This document shows positions 1-8,274 of a DNA stretch of 64,000 nt, in pieces. Numbering within the stretch: the stretch's first letter is position 1; each line of letters begins with the position of its first letter. This stretch comes from SKVR01 sp964453995 (lineage in GTDB: Bacteria; Bacteroidota; Bacteroidia; Bacteroidales; UBA7960), in assembly GCA_964453995.1 (NCBI GenBank), contig CAYVQC010000018.1:1-64000 (forward strand), given 5' to 3'. A program made the translations under genes and the position numbers. The notes beneath the pieces were generated by a model, which saw nothing but the letters and a program-made list of their open reading frames with translations, did not search any database and was not told the DNA's origin.

Positions 1-54
1 ATTGCTACCACTGGTGTTTGAGACCAGCGCGTCTACCAATTCCGCCACCTGGGC
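1..54 (-). tRNA. tRNA-Leu(CAA), 3' part cut off by window edge
   Basis: Read on the minus strand, the 5' half of a class II tRNA is complete: acceptor strand GCCCAGG (54 down to 48), D arm with GCG/CGC stem, then anticodon stem CTGGT/ACCAG closing a seven-base loop CTCAAAC, which gives anticodon CAA (leucine, codon UUG). The following bases begin the long variable arm expected of tRNA-Leu; the T arm and 3' end lie before position 1. Identification is from secondary structure only. Confidence 0.9.
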
Positions 55-84
55 GCGGTTTGTTGCAGAGCATTTTTGTGAGTG

Positions 85-92
85 CAAAGATA
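85..92 (-). promoter_or_regulatory. minus-7 promoter box for the tRNA-Leu gene
   Basis: On the minus strand these bases read TATCTTTG, an exact match to the Bacteroidota minus-7 consensus TAnnTTTG, about 30 bases before the tRNA 5' end. No clear minus-33 TTTG was found at normal spacing. Confidence 0.55.
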
Positions 93-323
93 GACATTAT
101 TTTATTCTACTGAAAAATTTGGAAAAATCATTTTTTGTTTACCCGTTAAGTAGTTATAATTTTCTAATTTTGTGGCAGTTTATAAGCTTTTTCAATGCCT
201 GCTGAAATGTTGAAAAAGACGGGTTTTGATAAAAAACTTCCGGTTAAATACATAATTTATTGGTCGGAACACACCTGAAATCGTTTAACAGGAGAAATAA
301 TTCTACATTAAATAAAGCCACAA

Positions 324-1268
324 ATGACATCCTCGGTAAAAATCTTTTCCGGTTCCGCCTCCCGCTATCTTGCACAGCAAATCGCTGATGAATATGGAAT
401 CCCTCTCGGCAACGAAGTGGTGGCCCGTTTTTGTGATGGTGAAATGCAACCTTCTTTTGAAGAAACCATCAGAGGCAACGATGTTTTTATCATCCAAAGC
501 ACTTTTGCCCCATCCGACAATTTAATGGAATTGCTGCTGATGATCGATGCAGCGCGCCGCGCCAGCGCCAAACAGGTAGTTGCTGTTATTCCTTACTTTG
601 GGTTTGCCCGCCAGGACCGCAAAGACAAACCGCGGGTACCAATAGGAGCTAAACTTATCGCCAACCTTCTCACGGCTGCTGGTGTAAACAGGGTCATTAC
701 CATGGATTTGCATGCTGATCAAATACAAGGATTCTTTGATGTTCCGGTAGATCACATGTATGCATCGTCCATTTTCGTGCCCTACATTAAAGAACTTGAT
801 CTGCCCAACCTTGTGATGGCATCGCCCGACACTGGTGGTACACGCCGGGCTGCAGCCTACGCCAAATTTCTCAATTCAGAAATGGCCATTTGCTACAAAC
901 AACGATCCAAGCCCAATGAAATAGGCAGAATGGTTGTGATAGGTGAAGTAAAAGATAAAGATGTTATCCTTGTCGACGATATTGTTGATACCGGTGGCAC
1001 CATAACCAAGGCTGCTGGCATGATGGTTGAAAACGGGGCAAGAAGTGTAAGAGGTCTTTGCACCCACCCCATCCTGTCGGCAAAAGCCTATGAGAAGATT
1101 GAGGCAAGTGCTTTTGATGAGTTTATTGTTACCGATACTATTCCATTGCAAAAAGAATGCTCTAAAATCAAAGTGCTTTCTACGGCAAAATTATTTGCCG
1201 ATGTGATCAAGCGGGTCAACTCTCATCAATCCATAAGCACACATTTTGAGTTTACTACCATACTTTAA
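324..1268 (+). CDS. prs: ribose-phosphate pyrophosphokinase
   Basis: Cytoplasmic enzyme that makes PRPP from ribose 5-phosphate and ATP for purine, pyrimidine, His, Trp and NAD synthesis. The 314-residue length is normal. Visible signatures are the ATP-loop region FARQDRKDKPR (about residues 92-102), the MDLHADQ segment, and the PRPP-binding loop VILVDDIVDTGGT (about residues 213-226). The start is the first ATG in frame, preceded by an AT-rich leader. The next gene is rplY, so this is a housekeeping block. Family assignment is secure; nothing unusual was seen. Confidence 0.97.
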   Translation: MTSSVKIFSGSASRYLAQQIADEYGIPLGNEVVARFCDGEMQPSFEETIRGNDVFIIQSTFAPSDNLMELLLMIDAARRASAKQVVAVIPYFGFARQDRKDKPRVPIGAKLIANLLTAAGVNRVITMDLHADQIQGFFDVPVDHMYASSIFVPYIKELDLPNLVMASPDTGGTRRAAAYAKFLNSEMAICYKQRSKPNEIGRMVVIGEVKDKDVILVDDIVDTGGTITKAAGMMVENGARSVRGLCTHPILSAKAYEKIEASAFDEFIVTDTIPLQKECSKIKVLSTAKLFADVIKRVNSHQSISTHFEFTTIL

Positions 1269-1411
1269 TGGCAACTGAATAATTCCGGCTGCAGGTGTTG
1301 CAAGCGGGCCCTCTGTTTTACATGCCATGCGCTAAAACATGATGAACCCGCCTGAGTATCTGTTTTTTACTTTCCGGATCAAAAAAGCACAAAAATCCCA
1401 AACTAAAGTAT

Positions 1412-1419
1412 TACCTTTG
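1412..1419 (+). promoter_or_regulatory. minus-7 promoter box upstream of rplY
   Basis: TACCTTTG matches TAnnTTTG exactly and lies 56 bases before the rplY start codon, implying transcription starts near 1425. No convincing minus-33 element was seen. Confidence 0.5.
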
Positions 1420-1475
1420 CAGCCGGTTTTGCAAAAAGTAAAGCTGCTGATTATTAACATATAAATTTTCAAACA

Positions 1476-2114
1476 ATGAAAACAGTATCTGTGAGCGGTT
1501 CTCCCAGAGAGAACGTAGGGAAAAAAGATGCTAAGGAATTGCGCCGCCAGGGCATGGTTCCCTGTGTACTTTATGGTGGAAAAGAGCAGGTAAGCTTCTC
1601 CTTGCCCGAGTTATCTTTCAAAGACATCATTTATACACCTGAATCCTGCATCGTAAAGTTGGATATCGAAGGAAAAGGAACCTATAATGTGATCCTTCAG
1701 GATGCACAATTCCACCCGGTAACCAGTAAGATCATCCATTGCGATTTTCTGCAGGTTTTCCCTGACAAGGAAATTAAAATTGATATTCCTATTATGGTTG
1801 CAGGCAATTCTCCTGGTGTGATCAAAGGGGGTAAATTGCTCACCAAACTTCGCAAGCTCAGGGTAAAAGGGCTTATGGATGCACTGCCCGACAAAATAGA
1901 AATAAACATTTCTAAACTTGATATCGGCGATTCTGTAAAAGTAGGAGAATTGAATGTAGAAGGTATAGAATTCATAGATCCTGCCAACGCAGTTGTAGTA
2001 ATTGTGAAGATGACCCGTGGTGCAGGTGCAGGTCCTGAAGAAGAAGAAGAAGGAGAAGAAGGAGAAGGAGCAGAAGGAGCTGCCGAGGGTGCTTCTGAAC
2101 AAGCATCAGAGTAA
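1476..2114 (+). CDS. rplY: 50S ribosomal protein L25 / general stress protein CTC
   Basis: 5S rRNA-binding ribosomal protein of the long (TL5/CTC) type. The N-terminal L25 barrel spans about residues 1-90 (start MKTVSVSGSPRENVGKK, then the RRQGMVPCVLYGG segment). A CTC-type beta domain follows to about residue 185. The end is a low-complexity tail of Glu, Gly and Ala (about residues 183-212), highly acidic and encoded by GAAGAA-type repeats; such tails are common in Bacteroidota L25. A hairpin with a T-run follows the stop, and pth comes after it in the same direction. Confidence 0.94.
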   Translation: MKTVSVSGSPRENVGKKDAKELRRQGMVPCVLYGGKEQVSFSLPELSFKDIIYTPESCIVKLDIEGKGTYNVILQDAQFHPVTSKIIHCDFLQVFPDKEIKIDIPIMVAGNSPGVIKGGKLLTKLRKLRVKGLMDALPDKIEINISKLDIGDSVKVGELNVEGIEFIDPANAVVVIVKMTRGAGAGPEEEEEGEEGEGAEGAAEGASEQASE

Positions 2115-2203
2115 CATCGCAATACTTTGCCTTTTCCCTGTTGTGTTTTTCCGGCACCAACAGATGAACAAAGACAGGACTACTATTTCCAGATAAATCA
2201 AAC

Positions 2204-2239
2204 AGGGCATGAAGGATCATCTTTATGCCTTGTTTTTTT
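2204..2239 (+). terminator. rho-independent terminator after rplY
   Basis: The imperfect stem AGGGCAT..ATGCCTT around the loop, with one or two mismatches inside, is followed directly by a run of seven T (2233-2239). It lies between rplY and pth, so pth probably has additional promoter input. Confidence 0.6.
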
Positions 2240-2251
2240 GCATAAACATGT

Positions 2252-2950
2252 ATGCTGAAATTTTTTCGAAAACTTCTGGGGAAACCAGTGCCCCGGGCAA
2301 ACCAAACACAGGAAGTGAAATACTTGATAGCAGGCCTTGGCAATATAGGCCCCGATTATGAAAATACCCGGCACAATATAGGGTTCATGGTACTAGACCA
2401 AATTGCCTCTGCCCGGGAAGTTGTTTTTGCTCCGGCCCGCTATGGCGACATTGCCCAGTTCCGGTATAAAGGCAGAACATTCATCCTGTTAAAACCCAGC
2501 ACATATATGAACCTGAGCGGCAAAGCCATCCACTATTGGCTTACCCGTGAAAAGATTGACAACGAGAGGCTACTGGTAATTACTGATGATGTTGCTTTGC
2601 CTACAGGCACCATCAGGCTTAAAGCAAAAGGTAGTGATGGGGGCCACAATGGGCTTGCTAACATCATAAGCGTGTTGGGAACAACAGAGTTTCCAAGGCT
2701 TCGCTTCGGGATAGGAAGCAATTTTCCAAAGGGGATGCAGGTACAATACGTATTGGGAAAATGGGAAGAGGAAGAGCTCAGGGAGATCGAACCCGTAATG
2801 AAAACCTGCACTGATCTGGTATTAAGTTTTGCAACCATTGGCATTGAGCGTACCATGAATTATTTCAATACATCAAAAAAGAAAAGCGAAACCCGAAACA
2901 GCAAAACAGAAAATCCCACCGCAGGCCCATCAGACAGCCATGAAAAATAA
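2252..2950 (+). CDS. pth: peptidyl-tRNA hydrolase
   Basis: Releases tRNA from stalled peptidyl-tRNA in the cytoplasm. Core motifs are clear: LIAGLGNIG (about residues 25-33), NTRHNIGF with the catalytic His41, KPSTYMNLSG, and the GSDGGHNG loop. At 232 residues it is longer than E. coli Pth because of a basic N-terminal extension of about 21 residues before KYLIAGLG and a polar, Lys/Ser/Thr-rich C-terminal extension of about 40 residues. The last 11 bases overlap the start of the NUDIX gene in another frame, suggesting translational coupling. Confidence 0.96.
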   Translation: MLKFFRKLLGKPVPRANQTQEVKYLIAGLGNIGPDYENTRHNIGFMVLDQIASAREVVFAPARYGDIAQFRYKGRTFILLKPSTYMNLSGKAIHYWLTREKIDNERLLVITDDVALPTGTIRLKAKGSDGGHNGLANIISVLGTTEFPRLRFGIGSNFPKGMQVQYVLGKWEEEELREIEPVMKTCTDLVLSFATIGIERTMNYFNTSKKKSETRNSKTENPTAGPSDSHEK

Positions 2951-3350
2951 TCCGGATGAAATATGGGTAAGTTGTGCCATTATTGAGCACGAAGGAAAGG
3001 TACTGGCAGCCCGTCGTAACCGCAACACCCACAATGCCGGAAAATGGGAGTTCCCGGGCGGGAAAATAGAACACGGCGAAACGGCCTCACAATGCCTTAT
3101 AAGGGAAATAGAAGAGGAATTGTCTGTGCCGGTTAAAATCATAAAGGCGCTCCCCCAGGTACTTCATACTTATCCTGACAAAACCATACGATTGTTCCCA
3201 TTTGTTTGCAACTACCCGGGAACCACCATCATGGCAAAAGAACATCAGCAAACCCTGTGGTTTCATCCTGAAGAGCTAAAACAACTCGACTGGTCGGCAG
3301 CTGATATTGAAGTATGGAAGTACTATCTCGCCTCTTATCTTGGCAGGTAA
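2940..3350 (+). CDS. NUDIX hydrolase, MutT-like (8-oxo-dGTP type)
   Basis: A 136-residue pyrophosphohydrolase of the (d)NTP-cleaning type. The Nudix box runs GGKIEHGETASQCLIREIEE and continues EEL (about residues 41-64), with all catalytic Glu residues present; the usual Gly near the end of the box is Ser. Short length, a leading VSCAIIEHEGKVLAARR strand and a C-terminal LKQLDW..D segment fit MutT-like 8-oxo-dGTP diphosphatases. The start overlaps the pth stop by 11 bases. Exact substrate cannot be told from sequence. Confidence 0.88.
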   Translation: MKNNPDEIWVSCAIIEHEGKVLAARRNRNTHNAGKWEFPGGKIEHGETASQCLIREIEEELSVPVKIIKALPQVLHTYPDKTIRLFPFVCNYPGTTIMAKEHQQTLWFHPEELKQLDWSAADIEVWKYYLASYLGR

Positions 3351-3391
3351 GGAGAAATAAAAAAGGTGTACCGAACTGATTATATTTCTCC
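3351..3391. terminator. inverted repeat at the NUDIX/PfkB convergent junction
   Basis: Perfect 9-bp arms GGAGAAATA (3351-3359) and TATTTCTCC (3383-3391) with a 23-base loop lie exactly between the two convergent stop codons, overlapping the PfkB end. No long T-run; a weak bidirectional terminator is inferred. Confidence 0.4.
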
Positions 3392-4483
3392 CAGATCAGC
3401 ATCAATCCATTGTTTCATAAATGTGCGAAGATCGTCTCTGGATGCAGAACCGGCGTTTCTCACATAAAATCCTGAAGAGCACACTCCCAGGGCCAGGCAT
3501 TCAGAGGGCTTCATTCCTGCCAGCCACCCGTTGCAGAAGCCGGCATTAAAATTATCGCCTGCTCCGGTAGTAAGCTTGGGGCGTGCAGTATAAGGGCCAT
3601 CAACCCATCGGCTCTCCTCCCTGGTAGAAATAGCAGCACCATTAACAGGATGAATAACGATGCCAAATATCCCCATTTTCTCACGAATATCTATTGCACG
3701 CTTAAGCAATTCATCTTCTTTTATGCCAAGACAAAGTCCTATGATGGTAGATTCGCTGAGATTCATGCTCAATACCGTTTGTGCAGGAATAGCCGAGATT
3801 AGCCTGAGAACTTTCCGAATGTCATCCTGGGTACGTTTTTTGGGATCAGCCAGATCGATAAAAACAAGAGGTTTTTTATCAAGCTTCTCAAAGATATCAC
3901 TAAAAGCAGAGATAATACTGTTTAGATTTGCGAGCATGGTCCAGTTGGTAAAAGCTACAAGATCGGTTTCAGCAAGAAGCTCTTCGAGTTCGTCTTGCGG
4001 AAGTTTTTGCAACAGGTTTTCATAGCTTACCTCTACCAGGTTATCCATCTTTCCCAACATGATCTTACCATCATAAAATTCCAGGGCATCGGTATGGCCC
4101 GGATCAGTGAGAGAAACCACTTTGCGACAGGAATCAGCAAACTCTCTGAATACGGGGTGTATATAATGCTTTCCTATAGCACCCACATAGCTTACCGGGT
4201 GCCCCTGGGCAATAAGGGCATTGGCCATAATAGGCCCGTTTCCACCCAATTTTACCTGGGTAGGCACGAGCTCAACATTGGCACTCAGACCGGCCACATG
4301 GGCAATACGCTCAGAAAATGCCTTGATGTCTGGTATCCTTTCGTATTCATTTGCATTTTTACGTTGATCAACAACGTGAATGATCTCATCCACAAAACCA
4401 TCAAATCCTACCAGAAGATGGTTGCTGCCATCATACTTTTCCAGTTTTTCGAATGCGCTTCTTACAATATCGATCTGTCCCAT
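3380..4483 (-). CDS. PfkB-family sugar kinase
   Basis: A 367-residue ribokinase-fold kinase, probably phosphorylating a hexose or a related sugar or nucleoside. The N-terminal half has the LLVGFDGFVDE strand and the KLGGNGPIMANALIAQG glycine motif. The C-terminal PfkB signature is LTTGAGDNFNAGF, with the Asp of GAGD as catalytic base. It is the last gene of a minus-strand set behind malQ and an MFS transporter, so a role in alpha-glucan or maltose catabolism (for example as glucokinase or fructokinase) is inferred. Substrate is not readable from the sequence. Confidence 0.85.
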   Translation of the reverse strand: MGQIDIVRSAFEKLEKYDGSNHLLVGFDGFVDEIIHVVDQRKNANEYERIPDIKAFSERIAHVAGLSANVELVPTQVKLGGNGPIMANALIAQGHPVSYVGAIGKHYIHPVFREFADSCRKVVSLTDPGHTDALEFYDGKIMLGKMDNLVEVSYENLLQKLPQDELEELLAETDLVAFTNWTMLANLNSIISAFSDIFEKLDKKPLVFIDLADPKKRTQDDIRKVLRLISAIPAQTVLSMNLSESTIIGLCLGIKEDELLKRAIDIREKMGIFGIVIHPVNGAAISTREESRWVDGPYTARPKLTTGAGDNFNAGFCNGWLAGMKPSECLALGVCSSGFYVRNAGSASRDDLRTFMKQWIDADLGEI

Positions 4484-4571
4484 AGTGTCCGTATTTTCTG
4501 TTTGAATAAATTTTATTTTTTGTTTAAAATAATTTCAGCATTTTACCTTAGATCTCTTAATAGACTCTGAC

Positions 4572-4613
4572 GGCCCGGATTGGTGTAAGTATACCGGCAC
4601 TACAACCCGGGCC
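4572..4613 (-). terminator. GC-rich hairpin after malQ
   Basis: Arms GGCCCGG (4572-4578) and CCGGGCC (4607-4613) lie downstream of malQ on the minus strand, between malQ and the kinase gene. There is no T-run, so it may act as an mRNA stability or attenuation hairpin rather than a full terminator. Confidence 0.3.
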
Positions 4614-4633
4614 GGCAATGAATCTTTTATATA

Positions 4634-6121
4634 CTATCTGCCATATAAGCGGGTAAGTCTGAGTAGTTCTTCCGCCTTTTCTTCAGTGAGCTGACCTTTA
4701 CTGAATCTCCACTTCCAGTTTCCGGAAGCTTTACCGGGATAATTCATTCTGGCTTCTGTATCCAGGCGTAAGATATCTTGCAGGGGGGCTATAGCTACAT
4801 TTGCCACGGTAGACCAGGCAAGCTTAATGTACGACCAGGCAGGATCCTTCTTGTCTACATGGAAGTATTCGTCCATAAGTTTTTTATCCGCATCACTGCT
4901 GGCTTTGTATTGTCCCAGGGAAGTATCATTATCATGCGTGCCTGTATAAACTACAAAATTGCGTTCGTAGGTGTGGGGCATAAAATCATTTTCCTCTCCC
5001 GAATCAAAGGCAAACTGAATGATTTTCATCCCCGGGAATCCGAATCTTTCGCGTAATTCCACCACATCAGGGGTAATCACGCCCAGGTCTTCAGCAATAA
5101 TGTTTAGATCACCAAGAGCATCCAGCACGGCTTGTATCATTTCCCCTCCTGGTGCATCAATCCACCGGCCACTTACAGCCGTTTCCTCACCAAAAGGCAC
5201 AGCCCAAAATGCTGACAAACCACGGTAATGGTCGATGCGAAGACAATCGTACAGAGTAAAGTTGGCCTCAACCCGGTCTATCCACCACTGATAGCCGGTT
5301 TCTTTAAGTTTTTGCCAATCATATAATGGGTTGCCCCACAATTGCCCTGTGGCACTGAAATAATCAGGTGGTACGCCTGCAACATTATTGGGATTAAGGT
5401 TTTCATCAAAATCAAAAATTTCCGGATTGGCCCATGCATCAGAACTGTCGAAGGCCACAAACAACGGTATATCGCCAATAATCATGATCTCATTTAGGTT
5501 GGCATAGGATTTAACTTCGAGCCACTGTTTGTAGAACAAATACTGGATGAATTTATAATACTCAATGTCGTCGGCCAGTTGATCACGATAATAGTCCATG
5601 GATTCGGGTTTCTTGAACTTGATATCATGATCCCAGTGGGTCCATGCCACTCCTTTAAAGTGTTTCTTCAGGGCCATGAAAAAGGAATAGTCTTCCAGCC
5701 ATTTATTATTTTTCCGGCAAAAATTATCAAACTTTATACTCCTCAGGCGGTTACCGTTGGCTTTATGGTTTTGATAGGCCTTATGTAGCAGGGGATATTT
5801 TACAGTATGCACCTTGCCGTAATCTACATTCTCATCGTCGAAATAAATATTATCGGGGAGATCATCCTTTTGCAGCAAGCCTTCTTCGACCAGTTTTTCG
5901 AGGTCGATCAACAAGGGATTACCTGCAAAAGCAGAATAACATTGGTAGGGTGAGTCTCCATACCCTGTATGTCCCAGGGGCAGGATCTGCCATATTTTTT
6001 GACCTGACTCTACCAGAAAATCGACAAAACGGTAAGCCTCACTACCCATAGTACCAATACCATATTTGCCGGGAAGCGAGGTTATATGTAAAAGGATTCC
6101 ACTTGAACGCTTAGTATTCAT
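4634..6121 (-). CDS. malQ: 4-alpha-glucanotransferase (amylomaltase, GH77)
   Basis: Transfers alpha-1,4-glucan segments between maltodextrins and releases glucose, in the cytoplasm. The 495-residue length is typical of compact bacterial MalQ. The start SSGILLHITSLPGKYGIG, the LPLGHTGYGDSPYQ segment, the nucleophile region DCLRIDHYRGL, the acid/base region IIAEDLGVITP and the conserved TGTHDND strand are all present. No signal peptide. The MFS transporter is 111 bases upstream and the PfkB kinase 150 bases downstream, all on the minus strand: import, disproportionation and phosphorylation of maltodextrins. Confidence 0.95.
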   Translation of the reverse strand: MNTKRSSGILLHITSLPGKYGIGTMGSEAYRFVDFLVESGQKIWQILPLGHTGYGDSPYQCYSAFAGNPLLIDLEKLVEEGLLQKDDLPDNIYFDDENVDYGKVHTVKYPLLHKAYQNHKANGNRLRSIKFDNFCRKNNKWLEDYSFFMALKKHFKGVAWTHWDHDIKFKKPESMDYYRDQLADDIEYYKFIQYLFYKQWLEVKSYANLNEIMIIGDIPLFVAFDSSDAWANPEIFDFDENLNPNNVAGVPPDYFSATGQLWGNPLYDWQKLKETGYQWWIDRVEANFTLYDCLRIDHYRGLSAFWAVPFGEETAVSGRWIDAPGGEMIQAVLDALGDLNIIAEDLGVITPDVVELRERFGFPGMKIIQFAFDSGEENDFMPHTYERNFVVYTGTHDNDTSLGQYKASSDADKKLMDEYFHVDKKDPAWSYIKLAWSTVANVAIAPLQDILRLDTEARMNYPGKASGNWKWRFSKGQLTEEKAEELLRLTRLYGR

Positions 6122-6232
6122 AAGATTTTATATTTTTTAATGATAGCCTTTGAGAAACAACTGCACCTCAAAGCTAAACATGTGTTTTTTTTAAATTGTT
6201 TAATTTGGTATTATCTGCAGGAGAAACAGAAA

Positions 6233-8002
6233 TTATATTTCTTCCCGTTTTTGAGCTATGATTTTCTCATCTTCATCATCCACAAAATACATAGTAATGG
6301 CCGCAATCAGAAAGGAAGCGCCACCCAGAATCAGGGCATAAATAGCTTGCCCACCTGCGATTGTGGCAACAAAGAATCCCAGTATACTGGCAGCAAGGAT
6401 TTGTGGAATTACAATAAAGAAGTTAAAAATACCCATATATGTGCCCATTTTATGAGCCGGTAATGATCCGGTAAGAATAGCATAGGGCATAGACAGTATG
6501 CTTGCCCATGCCAAACCCACCCCCAGCATAGAGATTATAATAAAAATGGGGTTTGTAATAAAGTATATTGACACAAACCCCAGGGCACCAGCAAGCAATG
6601 CAATCATGTGGGTAATTCTACGGTTGGTCCAGCCGGCCAATACGGGCAGTAAAAAGGCCAGAAGTGCAGCAAATCCATTGTAGGCGGCAAATGCCACTCC
6701 TACCCAGTCAGCTCCTTTATTATATTCTTGCTCTACCCTTAGCAGTGTATTCTCAAGTCCCTCCGAAACGGTGAGATCACGATGCTCTCTGAAGAAATTG
6801 ACAACCCGCATACTAGCTACTACATTGGACTGTCCGGCCAGAATTTGTTGTTCGTAAGTGGCGAGTTCTTCGTCTACCGCTTCCATTCGATTAAACCATT
6901 CCGCTTCAGGCTGATTCTCTAATTCAGTAATCAATTGCCGCATTTCCTGCACATCCGCTGCATTCATTTTCATGTCATAGATATGACTGGTAACCCCGGC
7001 TGTTGTATAGATCCACATGGCAAACAATGCAAACCAGGAGAAAAACTGTACTACAGCAAGTTGCCCCATGGTTTTGGGCATTCTGAACAAGTCATTAACC
7101 ACTACAACAAAACCTCCTTTTGTTTTATTGTTTTTTATCAGCAATCCGGTAACAAGCTGGATAAAACCAAAAAGTGTAATACCTGCTGTCAGGATATAGA
7201 GTTCTGCTTCAAATTGGAAGAAATAAACCAGCAGGGTAAATAACACCCCCGCCAAAATCCAGAAAGGAGAAAGCCGTAAAAATTTTTGGGCAGGAAGCAT
7301 ATCATCTCTGCCATACTGTTTTTTTTGCTCTTCCTCATTACGGGATGATTGAAATTCTGCCAATTCCTCAGGACTATACTCTTTGGTGCGAATAACCGTC
7401 CATAACACCGAGAGGAAAAATACACCCGCTCCCAGGTAAAAAGCATATTTTACGGATTGAGGGATAAGCTCACCGGCTTCTACATCAGCCACATTGGGTA
7501 CGCCAAGCCAGTTGGTGAGCATGTAGGGCAGCCCGCTTGCCACCACGGCCCCTATACCAATGAAAAAACTTTGCATGGCAAATCCCTTGGTGCGTTGTTC
7601 CGGGGGCAACATATCGCCAACAAATGCCCTGAAAGGTTCCATAGAAACATTTATGGATGCATCCAATATCCATAGCATCCCGGCAGCAACCCATAAAAAC
7701 GGGCTGTTGGGCATAACAATCAATGCCAGAGAGGCAAAAACCGCCCCTATGAGAAAGAACGGACGTCTTCTACCAAATCGATTCCATGTGTTGTCACTAA
7801 GATAACCAATAATAGGCTGTACTATAAGTCCTGTTACCGGTGCCGCAATCCACAATATGGGAATCGATCCCACATCAGCACCTAAACTCTCAAAAATCCG
7901 GCTTACATTGGCATTCTGTAAGGCAAAGCCAAACTGAATACCCAGAAAGCCAAAGCTCATGTTCCAAATCTGCCAGAAACTCAAGCGTGGTTGTTGTTTC
8001 AT
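6233..8002 (-). CDS. MFS sugar transporter (SLC45/GPH-like), probably maltose/maltodextrin
   Basis: A 589-residue inner-membrane carrier of the plant-sucrose-transporter/SLC45-like group. The cytoplasmic loop after helix 2 has the signature GYLSDNTWNRFGRRRPFFLIG, and SMEPFRAFVGDMLP lies in the next conserved region. About 90 residues (roughly 338-428) of charged, helix-prone sequence are inserted between helices 7 and 8, a loop expected to face the periplasm. The linkage to malQ and a sugar kinase argues for import of maltose or short maltodextrins. The start MKQQPRLSFWQIWNMSFGFLG is the only sensible one. Confidence 0.88.
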   Translation of the reverse strand: MKQQPRLSFWQIWNMSFGFLGIQFGFALQNANVSRIFESLGADVGSIPILWIAAPVTGLIVQPIIGYLSDNTWNRFGRRRPFFLIGAVFASLALIVMPNSPFLWVAAGMLWILDASINVSMEPFRAFVGDMLPPEQRTKGFAMQSFFIGIGAVVASGLPYMLTNWLGVPNVADVEAGELIPQSVKYAFYLGAGVFFLSVLWTVIRTKEYSPEELAEFQSSRNEEEQKKQYGRDDMLPAQKFLRLSPFWILAGVLFTLLVYFFQFEAELYILTAGITLFGFIQLVTGLLIKNNKTKGGFVVVVNDLFRMPKTMGQLAVVQFFSWFALFAMWIYTTAGVTSHIYDMKMNAADVQEMRQLITELENQPEAEWFNRMEAVDEELATYEQQILAGQSNVVASMRVVNFFREHRDLTVSEGLENTLLRVEQEYNKGADWVGVAFAAYNGFAALLAFLLPVLAGWTNRRITHMIALLAGALGFVSIYFITNPIFIIISMLGVGLAWASILSMPYAILTGSLPAHKMGTYMGIFNFFIVIPQILAASILGFFVATIAGGQAIYALILGGASFLIAAITMYFVDDEDEKIIAQKREEI

Positions 8003-8067
8003 TTTTTGTTGTTTAAGTTATTATTCCTTTTTTTCCATGGTCTGCACTTACCCTTACAATAAAACCG

Positions 8068-8091
8068 GCTCATACCCTGCCTGGTATGAGC
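8068..8091 (-). terminator. hairpin after the Omp85-like gene
   Basis: Perfect arms GCTCATACC (8068-8076) and GGTATGAGC (8083-8091) with a 6-base loop. On the minus strand the stem is followed by CGGTTTTATTG. It sits in the 272-base gap between the Omp85-like gene end and the MFS start, both minus strand. Confidence 0.5.
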
Positions 8092-8274
8092 TCAAAGGAT
8101 TTCTTTTGTAATTACTTCTGGGTTGTGCAAGACCCTATTGTAATAGCAAGTAACTCGCTAACTTACAATAAGGCGTTAAAATTACATGAATTTTTTGGGT
8201 TACCGAAAAAAGCAAATTTTTTTTCTCTGATAATTATGAAGTTCATTGTGGTTTATTGCTTCAACTCAGGATAT

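Noticed and set aside
1611..2102. Minus-strand frame with poly-Phe/Ser stretches opposite rplY
   Set aside because: The low complexity is the antisense of the Glu-rich tail of L25; no independent support.
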